A DNA stretch of 10,575 nt from Rhizobiaceae bacterium (GCA_016793565.1 JAEUMA010000229.1:1-10575), one strand, 5' to 3'. Counted from the stretch's first letter, positions 1-7,500 are shown. Program-made: numbers and translations. The notes: a model not told the origin generated them from the letters alone.

Positions 1-20
1 GATCTCGGCCTGCCGATTAT

Positions 21-30
21 TGCTATAGCA
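21..30. promoter_or_regulatory. Perfect 10-bp palindrome upstream of the catabolic operon
   Basis: TGCTATAGCA is a perfect palindrome ending 26 bases before the ATG of the first operon gene. It also contains CTATAG, which resembles the -10 box (CTATAT-like) of rhizobial sigma-70 promoters. The matching -35 region would lie at or before the window edge, so the promoter reading cannot be tested here. It could be an operator half of a local regulator, a -10 element, or chance. Confidence 0.3.
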
Positions 31-56
31 GAAAAGAGCGGGTCAGGGAGACGCGG

Positions 57-836
57 ATGGGGTCGCGGGATTTCGAAGGATTGCGGGTTCTGATTTCGGC
101 GGCGGGCGGCGGCGCCGGGCGCGTGATTGCGCAGCGCTTCCATGCCGCTGGCGCGCGCGTAGCGGCTTGTGACGTCGATGGCGCAGGCATCCGCTCCCTG
201 GCAGCAGCCTGCCCAGGCCTGATCGCGGTTGAGGCCGACGCCGGCGACGAGGCGGCGGTCGATGCCGTCTACGACGCGTTCCGCGAAAAGTTCGGCGGGC
301 TCGACGTGCTGGTCAACAATGTCGGTATCGCCGGGCCGACGGCTCCGGCCGAAGACATCACGCTCGAACAGTGGAACGCTTCCCTTCGCGCCAACCTGAC
401 CAGCCATTTCCTGTTCGCGCGCCGTGCCATTCCGATGATGAAGGCGCAGAAGAGCGGCCTGATCGTCAACATATCGTCGGGCAGCGTGAAGGTCGGCCTG
501 CCGCTGAGGTTGCCCTACACCACCACGAAGGGCGCGGTGACGACCATGACCACCAACCTGGCCCGCGAGCTCGGCCCGTTCGGCATCCGCGTCAACGCCA
601 TCTTGCCGGGACCGATCCGCGGCGAGCGCATCGACCGGGTTCTGCGCGCCAAGGCGGAGGCGCTGGGCATATCGTTCGAAGACCATATGGCGGCATGCCT
701 TCGCTACATCTCCATGCGAACCATGGTCGAACCCGAGGACATTTCGGCGATGATCGAGTTCCTGGCTTCGCAGGGAGGGCAACGCGTCAGCGGCCAGCTC
801 ATCGGCGTCGACGGCAACATCGAGTGGGAAGAATGA
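57..836 (+). CDS. SDR family NAD(P)-dependent oxidoreductase
   Basis: This 259-residue protein has the full length of a classical short-chain dehydrogenase/reductase with a single Rossmann domain. Visible motifs are a modified dinucleotide loop SAAGGGAG (residues 14-21), Asp39 at the end of beta-2 (which usually favours NAD over NADP), NNVG (87-90), catalytic Asn113, Ser141, Tyr154 and Lys158 (YTTTK), and a PGPI stretch after beta-6 (184-187). The start is supported by AGGGAG at 45-50, six bases upstream of the ATG. It overlaps the next gene by four bases (ATGA, 833-836), so the two are translationally coupled. The substrate cannot be read from sequence. Given its neighbours, it probably oxidises an alcohol or hydroxy acid in the same soluble cytoplasmic pathway. 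The first glycine of the TGxxxGxG loop is Ala15, which is atypical but present in some SDR subfamilies. Confidence 0.93.
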   Translation: MGSRDFEGLRVLISAAGGGAGRVIAQRFHAAGARVAACDVDGAGIRSLAAACPGLIAVEADAGDEAAVDAVYDAFREKFGGLDVLVNNVGIAGPTAPAEDITLEQWNASLRANLTSHFLFARRAIPMMKAQKSGLIVNISSGSVKVGLPLRLPYTTTKGAVTTMTTNLARELGPFGIRVNAILPGPIRGERIDRVLRAKAEALGISFEDHMAACLRYISMRTMVEPEDISAMIEFLASQGGQRVSGQLIGVDGNIEWEE

Positions 837-1777
837 AAGTCGCAATCGTCGGGACCGGCCTGATCGGAAGAGGATGGGCAGCGGCCTTCGCCCGCGCGGG
901 CTGGCAGGTGTCGCTGTGGGATAACGATCCGGTTGCGCCGGAAGCCGCCATGCGCGCCGTGGCGCAGTCGCTGCTGGACATGGAGACGGCGGGGCTGGTG
1001 GCAGACGCGGAGGCGGCGGCTTCGCTGCTGCGGCCGGCGCCGACGCTGGAGGAAGCGCTGGCCGGAGCCGACTACGCGCAGGAAAGCGCGCCGGAAAACC
1101 GCGATATCAAGGCCGGCCTGTTCGCCTGGATGGATGCCGTCGCCGCGCCCGATGTGCCGCTTTGCAGCTCCACCAGCGCCATTCCGGGCAGCGCCTTCCT
1201 CAAGGACGTGAAGGGCCGCCATCGCTGTATCGTCGCGCATCCCGCCAATCCGCCGCATCTGATGCCAGTGGTGGAAGTCGCGCCGGCGCCGTGGAACACG
1301 CCCGAATTCGTGCAGCAGGTCTGCGATCTGCTCGCCTCGATCCGCCAGGTGCCGGTTCTGATCGAAAAGGAGATCGAAGGCTTCGTCATGAACCGCCTCC
1401 AGGCCGCCGTCATCAACGAGGCGATGGCGCTGGTCGCCAATGGCGTGGTTTCGCCTAGCGGGCTGGACGCGGTGATGAAGCACAGCCTCGGTCTGCGCTG
1501 GTCGATGATGGGGCCGTTCGAGACGATGGATCTCAACGCGCCGAGCGGCTTCTTCGACTATGCGACCCGCTACGGCCATCTCTACGCCGCGCTCGGCCGC
1601 ACGCTGACCGTTGCAGATGAATGGCAGTCCGACGCGCTGCAGCGCATTGAGGAATGGCGCCGCAGCGAAACGCCGAAGCCGGGCCTGCCCGAGCGCATGC
1701 GCTGGCGCGACGTCGCGCTGATGCGGTTGATGGCGTTGAAGCAGGAAATCGCACCGCAGACCGGGGAAGACAAGTGA
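833..1777 (+). CDS. 3-hydroxyacyl-CoA dehydrogenase family protein, lambda-crystallin/L-carnitine dehydrogenase-like
   Basis: The 314-residue product has an N-terminal Rossmann domain with GTGLIG (residues 7-12) and Asp30 for NAD binding. The family signature AHPANPP starts at 135, and His136 and Glu148 have the 12-residue spacing of the His/Glu catalytic dyad of 3-hydroxyacyl-CoA dehydrogenases. Ser113 and Asn187 (MNR) are also in place, and an all-helical C-terminal domain follows. The HPANPP form and the length match the branch that acts on free 3-hydroxy acids (L-carnitine 3-dehydrogenase, L-gulonate 3-dehydrogenase) better than the CoA-ester enzymes. The reading frame is open far upstream of 833. 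I chose the ATG at 833 because the Rossmann fold begins right there (MKVAIVG) and it forms an ATGA overlap with the SDR stop. The product would be a 3-keto acid, the substrate type of the next gene. Carnitine is one candidate substrate, unproven. Confidence 0.9.
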   Translation: MKVAIVGTGLIGRGWAAAFARAGWQVSLWDNDPVAPEAAMRAVAQSLLDMETAGLVADAEAAASLLRPAPTLEEALAGADYAQESAPENRDIKAGLFAWMDAVAAPDVPLCSSTSAIPGSAFLKDVKGRHRCIVAHPANPPHLMPVVEVAPAPWNTPEFVQQVCDLLASIRQVPVLIEKEIEGFVMNRLQAAVINEAMALVANGVVSPSGLDAVMKHSLGLRWSMMGPFETMDLNAPSGFFDYATRYGHLYAALGRTLTVADEWQSDALQRIEEWRRSETPKPGLPERMRWRDVALMRLMALKQEIAPQTGEDK

Positions 1778-2703
1778 GCCGCAAAGTCATCATCACCTGC
1801 GCCGTCACCGGCGGCATCCATACGCCGTCGATGTCGCCGCATCTGCCGATCACCCCGGACGAGATCGCCGCCTCGGCGATCGAGGCGGCCGAGGCTGGCG
1901 CCGCGATCATCCATCTGCACGCGCGCGACCCCAAGACCGGCAAGCCGACGCAGAACCCGGACCTGTTCATGGAGTTTCTGCCGCGCATCAAGCAGTCGAC
2001 GGACGCCGTGCTCAACCTGACCACCGGCGGCGGGCTGGGCATGACGCTGGACGAGCGCATCGCGCCGGCTCACCGCGCGCAGCCCGAGGTGACCAGCCTC
2101 AACATGGGTTCGATGAACTTCTCCGTCGCGCAGCTCGCCGCCAAGCGTACCGAGTGGAAGCACGAGTGGGAGAAGCCCTACATCGAAAGCACGTGGAAGA
2201 TGATCTACCCGAACACCTTCGACATGATCGAGCGGATCATGGTCGAGATCGGGCAGGCCTACGGCACGCGCTTCGAGTTCGAATGCTACGACATCGGCCA
2301 TCTGTACAATCTGAAGATGTTCGTCGACCGCGGACTGGTCAAGCCGCCCTTCTTCGTACAGGGCGTGTTCGGCATTTCGGGCGGCATGGGCGCCGACTAT
2401 GAGACGCTGATGTTCTTCAAGCAGACGGCCGACCGCCTGTTTGGCGACGACTATCGCCTGTCGGCCTTCGGCATAGGCAAGATGCAGATGCCGATGCTGA
2501 CCATGACCGCGCTGCTCGGCGGCAATGTCCGCGTCGGCCTGGAGGACTCCCTCTATATCGGCCGCGGCAAGCTGGCCTCATCCAATGCCGAGCAGGTGCG
2601 CAAGATCCGCCACATCGTCGAGGAACTCGGCATGGAGATCGCAACGCCGGTGGAGGCTCGCGAAATCCTCGGCCTCAAGGGTGGCGACCGGGTGGCTTTC
2701 TAG
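1774..2703 (+). CDS. beta-keto acid cleavage enzyme (BKACE, DUF849 family)
   Basis: This 309-residue protein is a TIM-barrel metalloenzyme of the 3-keto-5-aminohexanoate cleavage (Kce/BKACE) family. Such enzymes condense a beta-keto acid with acetyl-CoA to give acetoacetate and a new acyl-CoA. The zinc site is visible as HLHARD (His47, His49) together with Glu257 in VGLED near the C-terminal strands. Arg253 and Asp258 match other conserved active-site positions. The N-terminal loop reads TGGIH (12-16), where lysine-fermentation Kce has a Gly-Ala-Glu whose glutamate holds the substrate amine, so the substrate probably differs. The GTG start lies in a GTGA overlap with the upstream stop, with GGGGAAG at 1763-1769 as ribosome-binding site. 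Pairing with the preceding dehydrogenase gives a logical oxidation-then-cleavage sequence, as in L-carnitine breakdown, but the carnitine assignment is not established. Confidence 0.92.
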   Translation: MSRKVIITCAVTGGIHTPSMSPHLPITPDEIAASAIEAAEAGAAIIHLHARDPKTGKPTQNPDLFMEFLPRIKQSTDAVLNLTTGGGLGMTLDERIAPAHRAQPEVTSLNMGSMNFSVAQLAAKRTEWKHEWEKPYIESTWKMIYPNTFDMIERIMVEIGQAYGTRFEFECYDIGHLYNLKMFVDRGLVKPPFFVQGVFGISGGMGADYETLMFFKQTADRLFGDDYRLSAFGIGKMQMPMLTMTALLGGNVRVGLEDSLYIGRGKLASSNAEQVRKIRHIVEELGMEIATPVEAREILGLKGGDRVAF

Positions 2704-2726
2704 AGCGGCTTACCGCAGCGAAGCGG

Positions 2727-2752
2727 GCGGCCGGGCACTGCGCCACGGCCGC
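2727..2752 (+). terminator. Strong GC-rich hairpin between BKACE and hydantoinase genes
   Basis: GCGGCCG (2727-2733) pairs perfectly with CGGCCGC (2746-2752). An inner GGC/GCC pairing (2734-2736 with 2742-2744) extends it to about ten base pairs with a single bulged A and a five-base loop. No T-run follows, so it is not a textbook intrinsic terminator. It could weaken read-through into the next gene, stabilise the upstream mRNA end, or do nothing. Confidence 0.4.
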
Positions 2753-2839
2753 GCCTTGCGGTGCGCCAGAGGCCGCCTGCCTTCCTCGCGCGGCCATCAT
2801 CGGCTATGGGGCGCCGGAACAACGAAGGCCTCAGCAGCG

Positions 2840-4855
2840 ATGAACACACGCAAGCCGCCTGCCGCGCTCTATCTCGGCATCGACACCGGCGGCACCTACA
2901 CCGACGCCGTGCTGTGGTCGGAGGCGACCGGCGTCGTCGCCAAAGCCAAGGCGCTGACCACGCGCCACGATCTCGCCGTCGGGATCGGCGGCGCGGTCGA
3001 CGCGGTGATCGCCGCCGCGGCGATTGATCCCGCCAGCGTCAAGCTGGTTTCGATGTCGACCACGCTCGCCACCAACGCTCTGGTGGAAGGGCAGGGTGGC
3101 CGCGTCGCGCTGGTGATGATCGGCTTCGGCCAGGCCGACCTCGACCGCGACGGCCTGCGCACCGCTCTCGGCAATGACCCGGTGGTGTTCTGCGCCGGCG
3201 GCCACGACGTGCACGCCAACCCCCGTCCGCTCGATTTGGCGCCGCTGGAAGAGGCTTTGCCGGAACTGGCGGCCGGCGTATCCGGCTTCGCGGTCTGCGC
3301 CTATTTCGCGACCCGCAACCCGGCGCACGAGGTCGGCGCGCGGGAACTGATCCGCGGACGGACCGGGCTGCCGGTGACCGCAAGTCACGAACTCACCTCC
3401 CAGCTAGGCGGGCCGCGCCGAGCGCTGACGACGCTGCTCAATGCGCGGCTGATCGCCATGATCGACCGGCTCGTCGCCGCCACGGAAGGCTTCCTCGACC
3501 GCCGCGGCATCCGTGCGCCGCTGATGGTGGTGCGCGGCGACGGGGCACTGGTGTCGGCGGCCTTCGCCCGCGCGCGACCTATCGAGACGATCCTGTCCGG
3601 CCCGGCCGCCAGCCTGGTCGGAGCGCGCCACATGACCGGGCTGGACGACGCGCTGGTCTCTGATATCGGCGGCACGACCACCGACGTCGCGGTGCTGGAC
3701 CGCGGCCGCCCGCGGCTCGATCCCGAGGGCGCCACGGTCGGCGGGTTCCGCACCATGGTCGAGGCGGTCGCCATGCGCACTTTCGGCCTGGGCGGCGATT
3801 CCGAGGTCGGCCTGGAGGACGGCGGGTTGAAGCCGCGGCTGACGCTGGGCCCGCGCCGTCTGGTGCCGCTGGCGCTGGCCGCCATGCAGCACGGCGAGGC
3901 GGTGACCGCCGTGCTGGAGCGCCAGCTTCGCGCCGCCAACGCCGGTCGGATGGACGGCAGGCTTGCCGTGCGCACGGGCATGCCGGAACGGCTTGCGGCC
4001 GGCCTGACGCCGGCCGAGGCGCGCCTCTACGAGCAGATCGGAGCCGTCCCGGCCGCCATCGATACGCTGCTGTCGTCGACCGCGCAGAACGCAACGCTGA
4101 CGCGCCTCGTCTCGCGCGGCCTCGTCCACGTCGCCGGCTTCACGCCCTCGGACGCCGCCCATGTGCTTGGCCGCCAGTCTAACTGGGACGCAGGCGCTGC
4201 CCGGCTCGGCGCGCAGCTCTTCGCGCGCCGCCGCGACGGCCGCGGCCAGGCGATCGCCGAAAGTCCGGAAGAGATCGCCGCCCGCGTTCTGGAGGCCGTG
4301 ACCCGCCGGTCGGCCGAGGTCATTCTGGAGACGGCCTTCGCCGAGGACGGGCTGGAGGGCGCCGAGACCGTGGCACACGCGCTGGTTCAGCGTGGCCTCG
4401 ACGGGCGTCGTTCGATTGCCCGGGTCAGCGTGGCGCTCGACCGTCCGGTGGTCGGGCTCGGCGCCTCGGCGCCGCTTCACTATGCGGGCCTGGGCCCCCT
4501 GGTCGGTAACCGCTGTGTGGTCCCGGTCGACACCGACGTCGCGAACGCGCTGGGCGCCGTCGTCGGCCAGGTGCGCGTCGCCGCCGAGGCGACGGTCAGC
4601 CAGCCGAAGGAAGGGCTGTTCAGGCTGGCTTCCGGCGAGACGGTGCGCGATTTTCTGGATGAAGACGAGGCCATGCAGGCGGCCGAGGCCGATGTGCGCC
4701 GTATGGCCGCCGAGCGGGCCGTGGCCGCGGGAGCCGATGCGGCCGAGATCGAGGTGACGCGCGAGTTCAAAACCGCGACGGTGGAGGGGCAGCGCTCCTT
4801 CATCGAAGCGCGCGTGGTCGCGGTGGCCGCCGGCCGTCCGCGCGTGGCGGCCTGA
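2840..4855 (+). CDS. hydantoinase/oxoprolinase family protein (HyuA-like ATPase subunit)
   Basis: The 671-residue product belongs to the actin-like (ASKHA) ATPases related to the A subunit of ATP-dependent hydantoinases and 5-oxoprolinase. The N-terminal phosphate loop GIDTGGTYTDAV lies at 13-24 and SGPAAS at 253-258. A second phosphate loop, DIGGTTTDVAVL, lies at 275-286, and FGLGGDSEV at 315-323. A smaller alpha/beta region with GLGPLVGN (550-557) ends the protein. The length fits HyuA rather than fused 5-oxoprolinase. The frame is open upstream, but homology begins just after the ATG at 2840. The ribosome site is weak (GAAGG at 2824-2828). HyuA enzymes normally need a HyuB subunit, and none is present in this window. 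A role in activating an amide, lactam or carboxylate in the catabolic pathway is inference only. Confidence 0.88.
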   Translation: MNTRKPPAALYLGIDTGGTYTDAVLWSEATGVVAKAKALTTRHDLAVGIGGAVDAVIAAAAIDPASVKLVSMSTTLATNALVEGQGGRVALVMIGFGQADLDRDGLRTALGNDPVVFCAGGHDVHANPRPLDLAPLEEALPELAAGVSGFAVCAYFATRNPAHEVGARELIRGRTGLPVTASHELTSQLGGPRRALTTLLNARLIAMIDRLVAATEGFLDRRGIRAPLMVVRGDGALVSAAFARARPIETILSGPAASLVGARHMTGLDDALVSDIGGTTTDVAVLDRGRPRLDPEGATVGGFRTMVEAVAMRTFGLGGDSEVGLEDGGLKPRLTLGPRRLVPLALAAMQHGEAVTAVLERQLRAANAGRMDGRLAVRTGMPERLAAGLTPAEARLYEQIGAVPAAIDTLLSSTAQNATLTRLVSRGLVHVAGFTPSDAAHVLGRQSNWDAGAARLGAQLFARRRDGRGQAIAESPEEIAARVLEAVTRRSAEVILETAFAEDGLEGAETVAHALVQRGLDGRRSIARVSVALDRPVVGLGASAPLHYAGLGPLVGNRCVVPVDTDVANALGAVVGQVRVAAEATVSQPKEGLFRLASGETVRDFLDEDEAMQAAEADVRRMAAERAVAAGADAAEIEVTREFKTATVEGQRSFIEARVVAVAAGRPRVAA

Positions 4856-4860
4856 CGGGG

Positions 4861-5157
4861 CTACGTACGGTAGAATCGCAGCGGCGAAGTCGCGGTCCGC
4901 CGGACAAGACCCTTGGCTTCCAGGTCGAGCTGGACGGCCTTCAGCCACCAGCCGGCCTTCGCACCTCCGGGAAACAGCGCCGCGGGCAGGTGGGGAAGCA
5001 GCGCCGTCTTGAGCTCCGCCACCGTGACGCCTGGCTCTGCTGCGGGCAGGGCGGCAAGCATTGCCCCTCGCATCGCTTCGTATTTGGCCGCGTCGACCCG
5101 ATAGGTTGATCCGGGCGATGTGAAGTTCTGGATTTCGATTGTCGGGGCCTTGGCCAC
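4861..5157 (-). CDS. small conserved hypothetical protein, DUF6958-like
   Basis: This encodes a 98-residue soluble protein with no signal peptide or membrane segment. The second half carries the compact motif FPGGAKAGWW (62-71) followed by VQLDLEAKG (75-83) and a C-terminal RFYR. I associate this pattern with a small alphaproteobacterial family annotated DUF6958, naming it from memory. The helix-rich layout ending in a short beta pair could be a winged-helix-like fold, which is a guess. The start is a GTG at 5157 with AGGAGA a few bases upstream on the minus strand, a strong ribosome site. The gene is tail to tail with the hydantoinase gene, leaving only five bases between stop codons, and divergent from glcB. 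Function unknown. Confidence 0.75.
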   Translation of the reverse strand: MAKAPTIEIQNFTSPGSTYRVDAAKYEAMRGAMLAALPAAEPGVTVAELKTALLPHLPAALFPGGAKAGWWLKAVQLDLEAKGLVRRTATSPLRFYRT

Positions 5158-5288
5158 AGTGGTCTCCTGGTCTGTTCCCGCTTAGGACGTTTCGACTACA
5201 GCCAAGCCGACATGACAAGCATGCTGTTCGTTGGCGTCGGTGCTGCTTTTTTCGCCATTGACGCGCCGCTGCGCCATGTGTTGAACCA

Positions 5289-5308
5289 CTGCGCGCCTGT
5301 GGGCGCAG
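5289..5308 (+). promoter_or_regulatory. Hairpin in the glcB leader just upstream of the ribosome-binding site
   Basis: CTGCGC (5289-5294) pairs with GCGCAG (5303-5308). The inner CC/GG pairing closes a tight loop, leaving one bulged G. The hairpin ends five bases before the glcB Shine-Dalgarno sequence GGAGGG (5314-5319). It leaves that site free, so it could aid mRNA stability rather than block translation. It could equally be a protein-binding inverted repeat in the divergent promoter region, which also holds AGCATGCT at 5218-5225. Confidence 0.3.
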
Positions 5309-5327
5309 CCAACGGAGGGTTCTGCAA

Positions 5328-7493
5328 TTGGCCGATAAGCTTCAACTCCATGGTCTGGCCGTCGCGCGCGAGCTGCACGATTTCGTTGTCGAGGAGGCCA
5401 TCCCCGGGACCGGTGTGGAACCGGCCGCTTTCTGGGCCGGCTTCGCGGCGATCGTGCGCGACCTGGCGCCGAAGAACCGCGAGTTGCTCGCCAAGCGCGA
5501 CGCCATGCAGGAGAAGCTGGACCGCTGGTACCGAGAGAATGGTGCGCCGGTGGACATGGCGGCCTACACCGCGTTCCTCAAAGAGATCGGCTATATCGTG
5601 CCGGAAGGGCCGGCCTTCTCGGTCTCGACGGCGAATGTCGACCAGGAGATCGCCGTGGTCGCCGGACCGCAACTCGTCGTGCCGGTGATGAACGCGCGCT
5701 ATGCGCTCAACGCCGCCAACGCACGCTGGGGGTCGCTCTATGACGCGCTCTACGGCACCGATGCCATTCCCGAGACCGACGGCGCCGAGAAGGGGAAGGA
5801 CTACAATCCGAAGCGCGGCGACAAGGTCGTCGCCTGGGCGCGCGGTTTCCTCGACCGCTCGGCGCCGCTCGACGGCGCGGCCTGGTCCGGCATCTCGTCG
5901 CTGAAGGTGGTAGGCGGCCGGCTGGTTGCCACGGCGGACGGCAGGTCCGTCGGCCTGAAGAACCCCGCACAGTTCGCCGGCTACCGCGGCGACGCCGCTT
6001 CGCCGCAGGCGGTCCTGCTCGTCACCAACGGCCTGCATGCCGAAATCGTTCTCGACCGCTCGCACCCGATCGGCAGGACCGATCCGGCCGGCATCGCAGA
6101 CGTCGTGCTGGAGTCGGCGCTGACGACAATCCAGGACTGTGAGGATTCAGTTGCCGCCGTCGACGCCGAAGACAAGACCGCCGTCTACCGCAACTGGCTC
6201 GGCCTGATGAAGGGAGACCTGAAGGAGGAAGTCGCCAAGGGCGGCAAGACCTTCACGCGCCGGCTCAATGCCGACCGCGAATATACCGCGCCCGACGGTT
6301 CCACACTCTCCTTGCCCGGCCGTTCGCTGATGCTGGTGCGCAATGTCGGCCACCTGATGACCAATCCGGCGATCCAGCTGGCCGACGGCTCCGACGTGCC
6401 GGAGGGCATCATGGACGCCGCGGTCACCGCGCTGATCGCGCTGCATGACGTCGGCCCGAACGGCCGCCGCAAGAACTCCCGCGCCGGCTCCATGTATGTG
6501 GTCAAGCCGAAGATGCACGGCCCCGAGGAAGTGGCCTTCGCCGCCGAAATCTTCGCGCGCGTCGAGGCTTTGCTCGGCATGAAGCCCCACACCATCAAGA
6601 TGGGCATCATGGACGAGGAACGGCGCACCACCGTCAATCTCAAGGAAGCGATCCGTGCGGCGAAGGAGCGCGTGGTGTTCATCAACACCGGCTTCCTCGA
6701 CCGCACCGGCGACGAGATCCACACCTCGATGGAAGCCGGCCCGATGATCCGCAAGGGCGACATGAAGCAGGCCGCCTGGATTTCCGCATACGAGGCTTGG
6801 AACGTTGACACCGGGCTGGAATGCGGGCTCGCCGGCCATGCCCAGATCGGCAAGGGCATGTGGGCGATGCCCGATCTGATGGCCGCGATGCTCGAACAGA
6901 AGATCGCCCATCCGAAGGCTGGCGCCAACACCGCCTGGGTGCCGTCGCCGACGGCCGCGACCCTGCACGCGACGCACTACCACCAGGTCGACGTGCATGC
7001 GGTGCAGGCAGCGCTCAGGAGTCGACCCAAGGCCAAGCTGGACGACATCCTGTCCGTCCCGGTGGCGGTGCGTCCCAACTGGTCGGCCGAGGACATCCAG
7101 AAGGAGCTCGACAACAACGCGCAGGGCATTCTCGGCTATGTTGTGCGCTGGATCGACCAGGGCGTCGGCTGCTCAAAGGTGCCCGACATCAACGATGTCG
7201 GCCTGATGGAGGACCGCGCGACGCTGCGCATTTCTTCCCAGCACATCGCCAACTGGCTGCATCACCGCGTCTGCAGCGAGAGCCAGGTGCTGGAGACTAT
7301 GAAGCGGATGGCCGCCGTCGTCGATCGCCAGAACGCGGGCGACCCGCTCTACCGGCCGATGGCGCCGCATTTCGAGAGTTCCATAGCCTTCCAGGCGGCC
7401 TGCGACTTGGTGTTCAAAGGCCGCGCCCAGCCCAACGGCTACACCGAGCCGGTCCTCCACGCCCGCCGGCTCGAACGCAAGGCGCAGGGATAG
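5328..7493 (+). CDS. glcB: malate synthase G
   Basis: This complete 721-residue cytoplasmic enzyme condenses glyoxylate with acetyl-CoA to give malate and CoA (glyoxylate bypass and glycolate use). Length and motifs match the monomeric G isoform (E. coli GlcB, 723 residues). The catalytic set is intact by spacing: Arg338 (LVRN), metal ligands Glu430 (MDEE) and Asp458 (FLDRTGDE), and the catalytic base Asp629 (MEDR). Cys615 (GVGCSKVPD) matches the reactive cysteine of the E. coli enzyme. The start is a TTG at 5328, chosen because GGAGGG at 5314-5319 sits eight bases upstream and the homologous N-terminus begins there. No glyoxylate partner gene such as aceA or glcD is adjacent. The gene stands alone between a divergent small gene and tsaB, so it is probably its own transcription unit. 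Confidence 0.97.
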   Translation: MADKLQLHGLAVARELHDFVVEEAIPGTGVEPAAFWAGFAAIVRDLAPKNRELLAKRDAMQEKLDRWYRENGAPVDMAAYTAFLKEIGYIVPEGPAFSVSTANVDQEIAVVAGPQLVVPVMNARYALNAANARWGSLYDALYGTDAIPETDGAEKGKDYNPKRGDKVVAWARGFLDRSAPLDGAAWSGISSLKVVGGRLVATADGRSVGLKNPAQFAGYRGDAASPQAVLLVTNGLHAEIVLDRSHPIGRTDPAGIADVVLESALTTIQDCEDSVAAVDAEDKTAVYRNWLGLMKGDLKEEVAKGGKTFTRRLNADREYTAPDGSTLSLPGRSLMLVRNVGHLMTNPAIQLADGSDVPEGIMDAAVTALIALHDVGPNGRRKNSRAGSMYVVKPKMHGPEEVAFAAEIFARVEALLGMKPHTIKMGIMDEERRTTVNLKEAIRAAKERVVFINTGFLDRTGDEIHTSMEAGPMIRKGDMKQAAWISAYEAWNVDTGLECGLAGHAQIGKGMWAMPDLMAAMLEQKIAHPKAGANTAWVPSPTAATLHATHYHQVDVHAVQAALRSRPKAKLDDILSVPVAVRPNWSAEDIQKELDNNAQGILGYVVRWIDQGVGCSKVPDINDVGLMEDRATLRISSQHIANWLHHRVCSESQVLETMKRMAAVVDRQNAGDPLYRPMAPHFESSIAFQAACDLVFKGRAQPNGYTEPVLHARRLERKAQG

Positions 7494-7500
7494 CGCCTTG

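Noticed and set aside
371..832. N-terminal extension of the hydroxy-acid dehydrogenase frame
   Set aside because: The extension overlaps the SDR in another frame and has low-complexity Arg/Pro/His content. The Rossmann motif starts right at the ATG at 833.
2525..2839. N-terminal extension of the hydantoinase frame
   Set aside because: It overlaps the conserved end of BKACE and has Ser/Arg-rich shadow composition. The ATP-loop begins just after the ATG at 2840.
3404..5218. A 604-codon open frame on the minus strand opposite the hydantoinase gene
   Set aside because: Its translation is rich in Arg, Gly, His and Ala with no domain. It is the usual antisense opening produced by high-GC codons of the real + strand gene.
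5258..5286. TTGACG, 17 bases, TTGAAC as a glcB promoter
   Set aside because: The -35 box is good but the -10 candidate does not resemble TATAAT or CTATAT, so it was not annotated.
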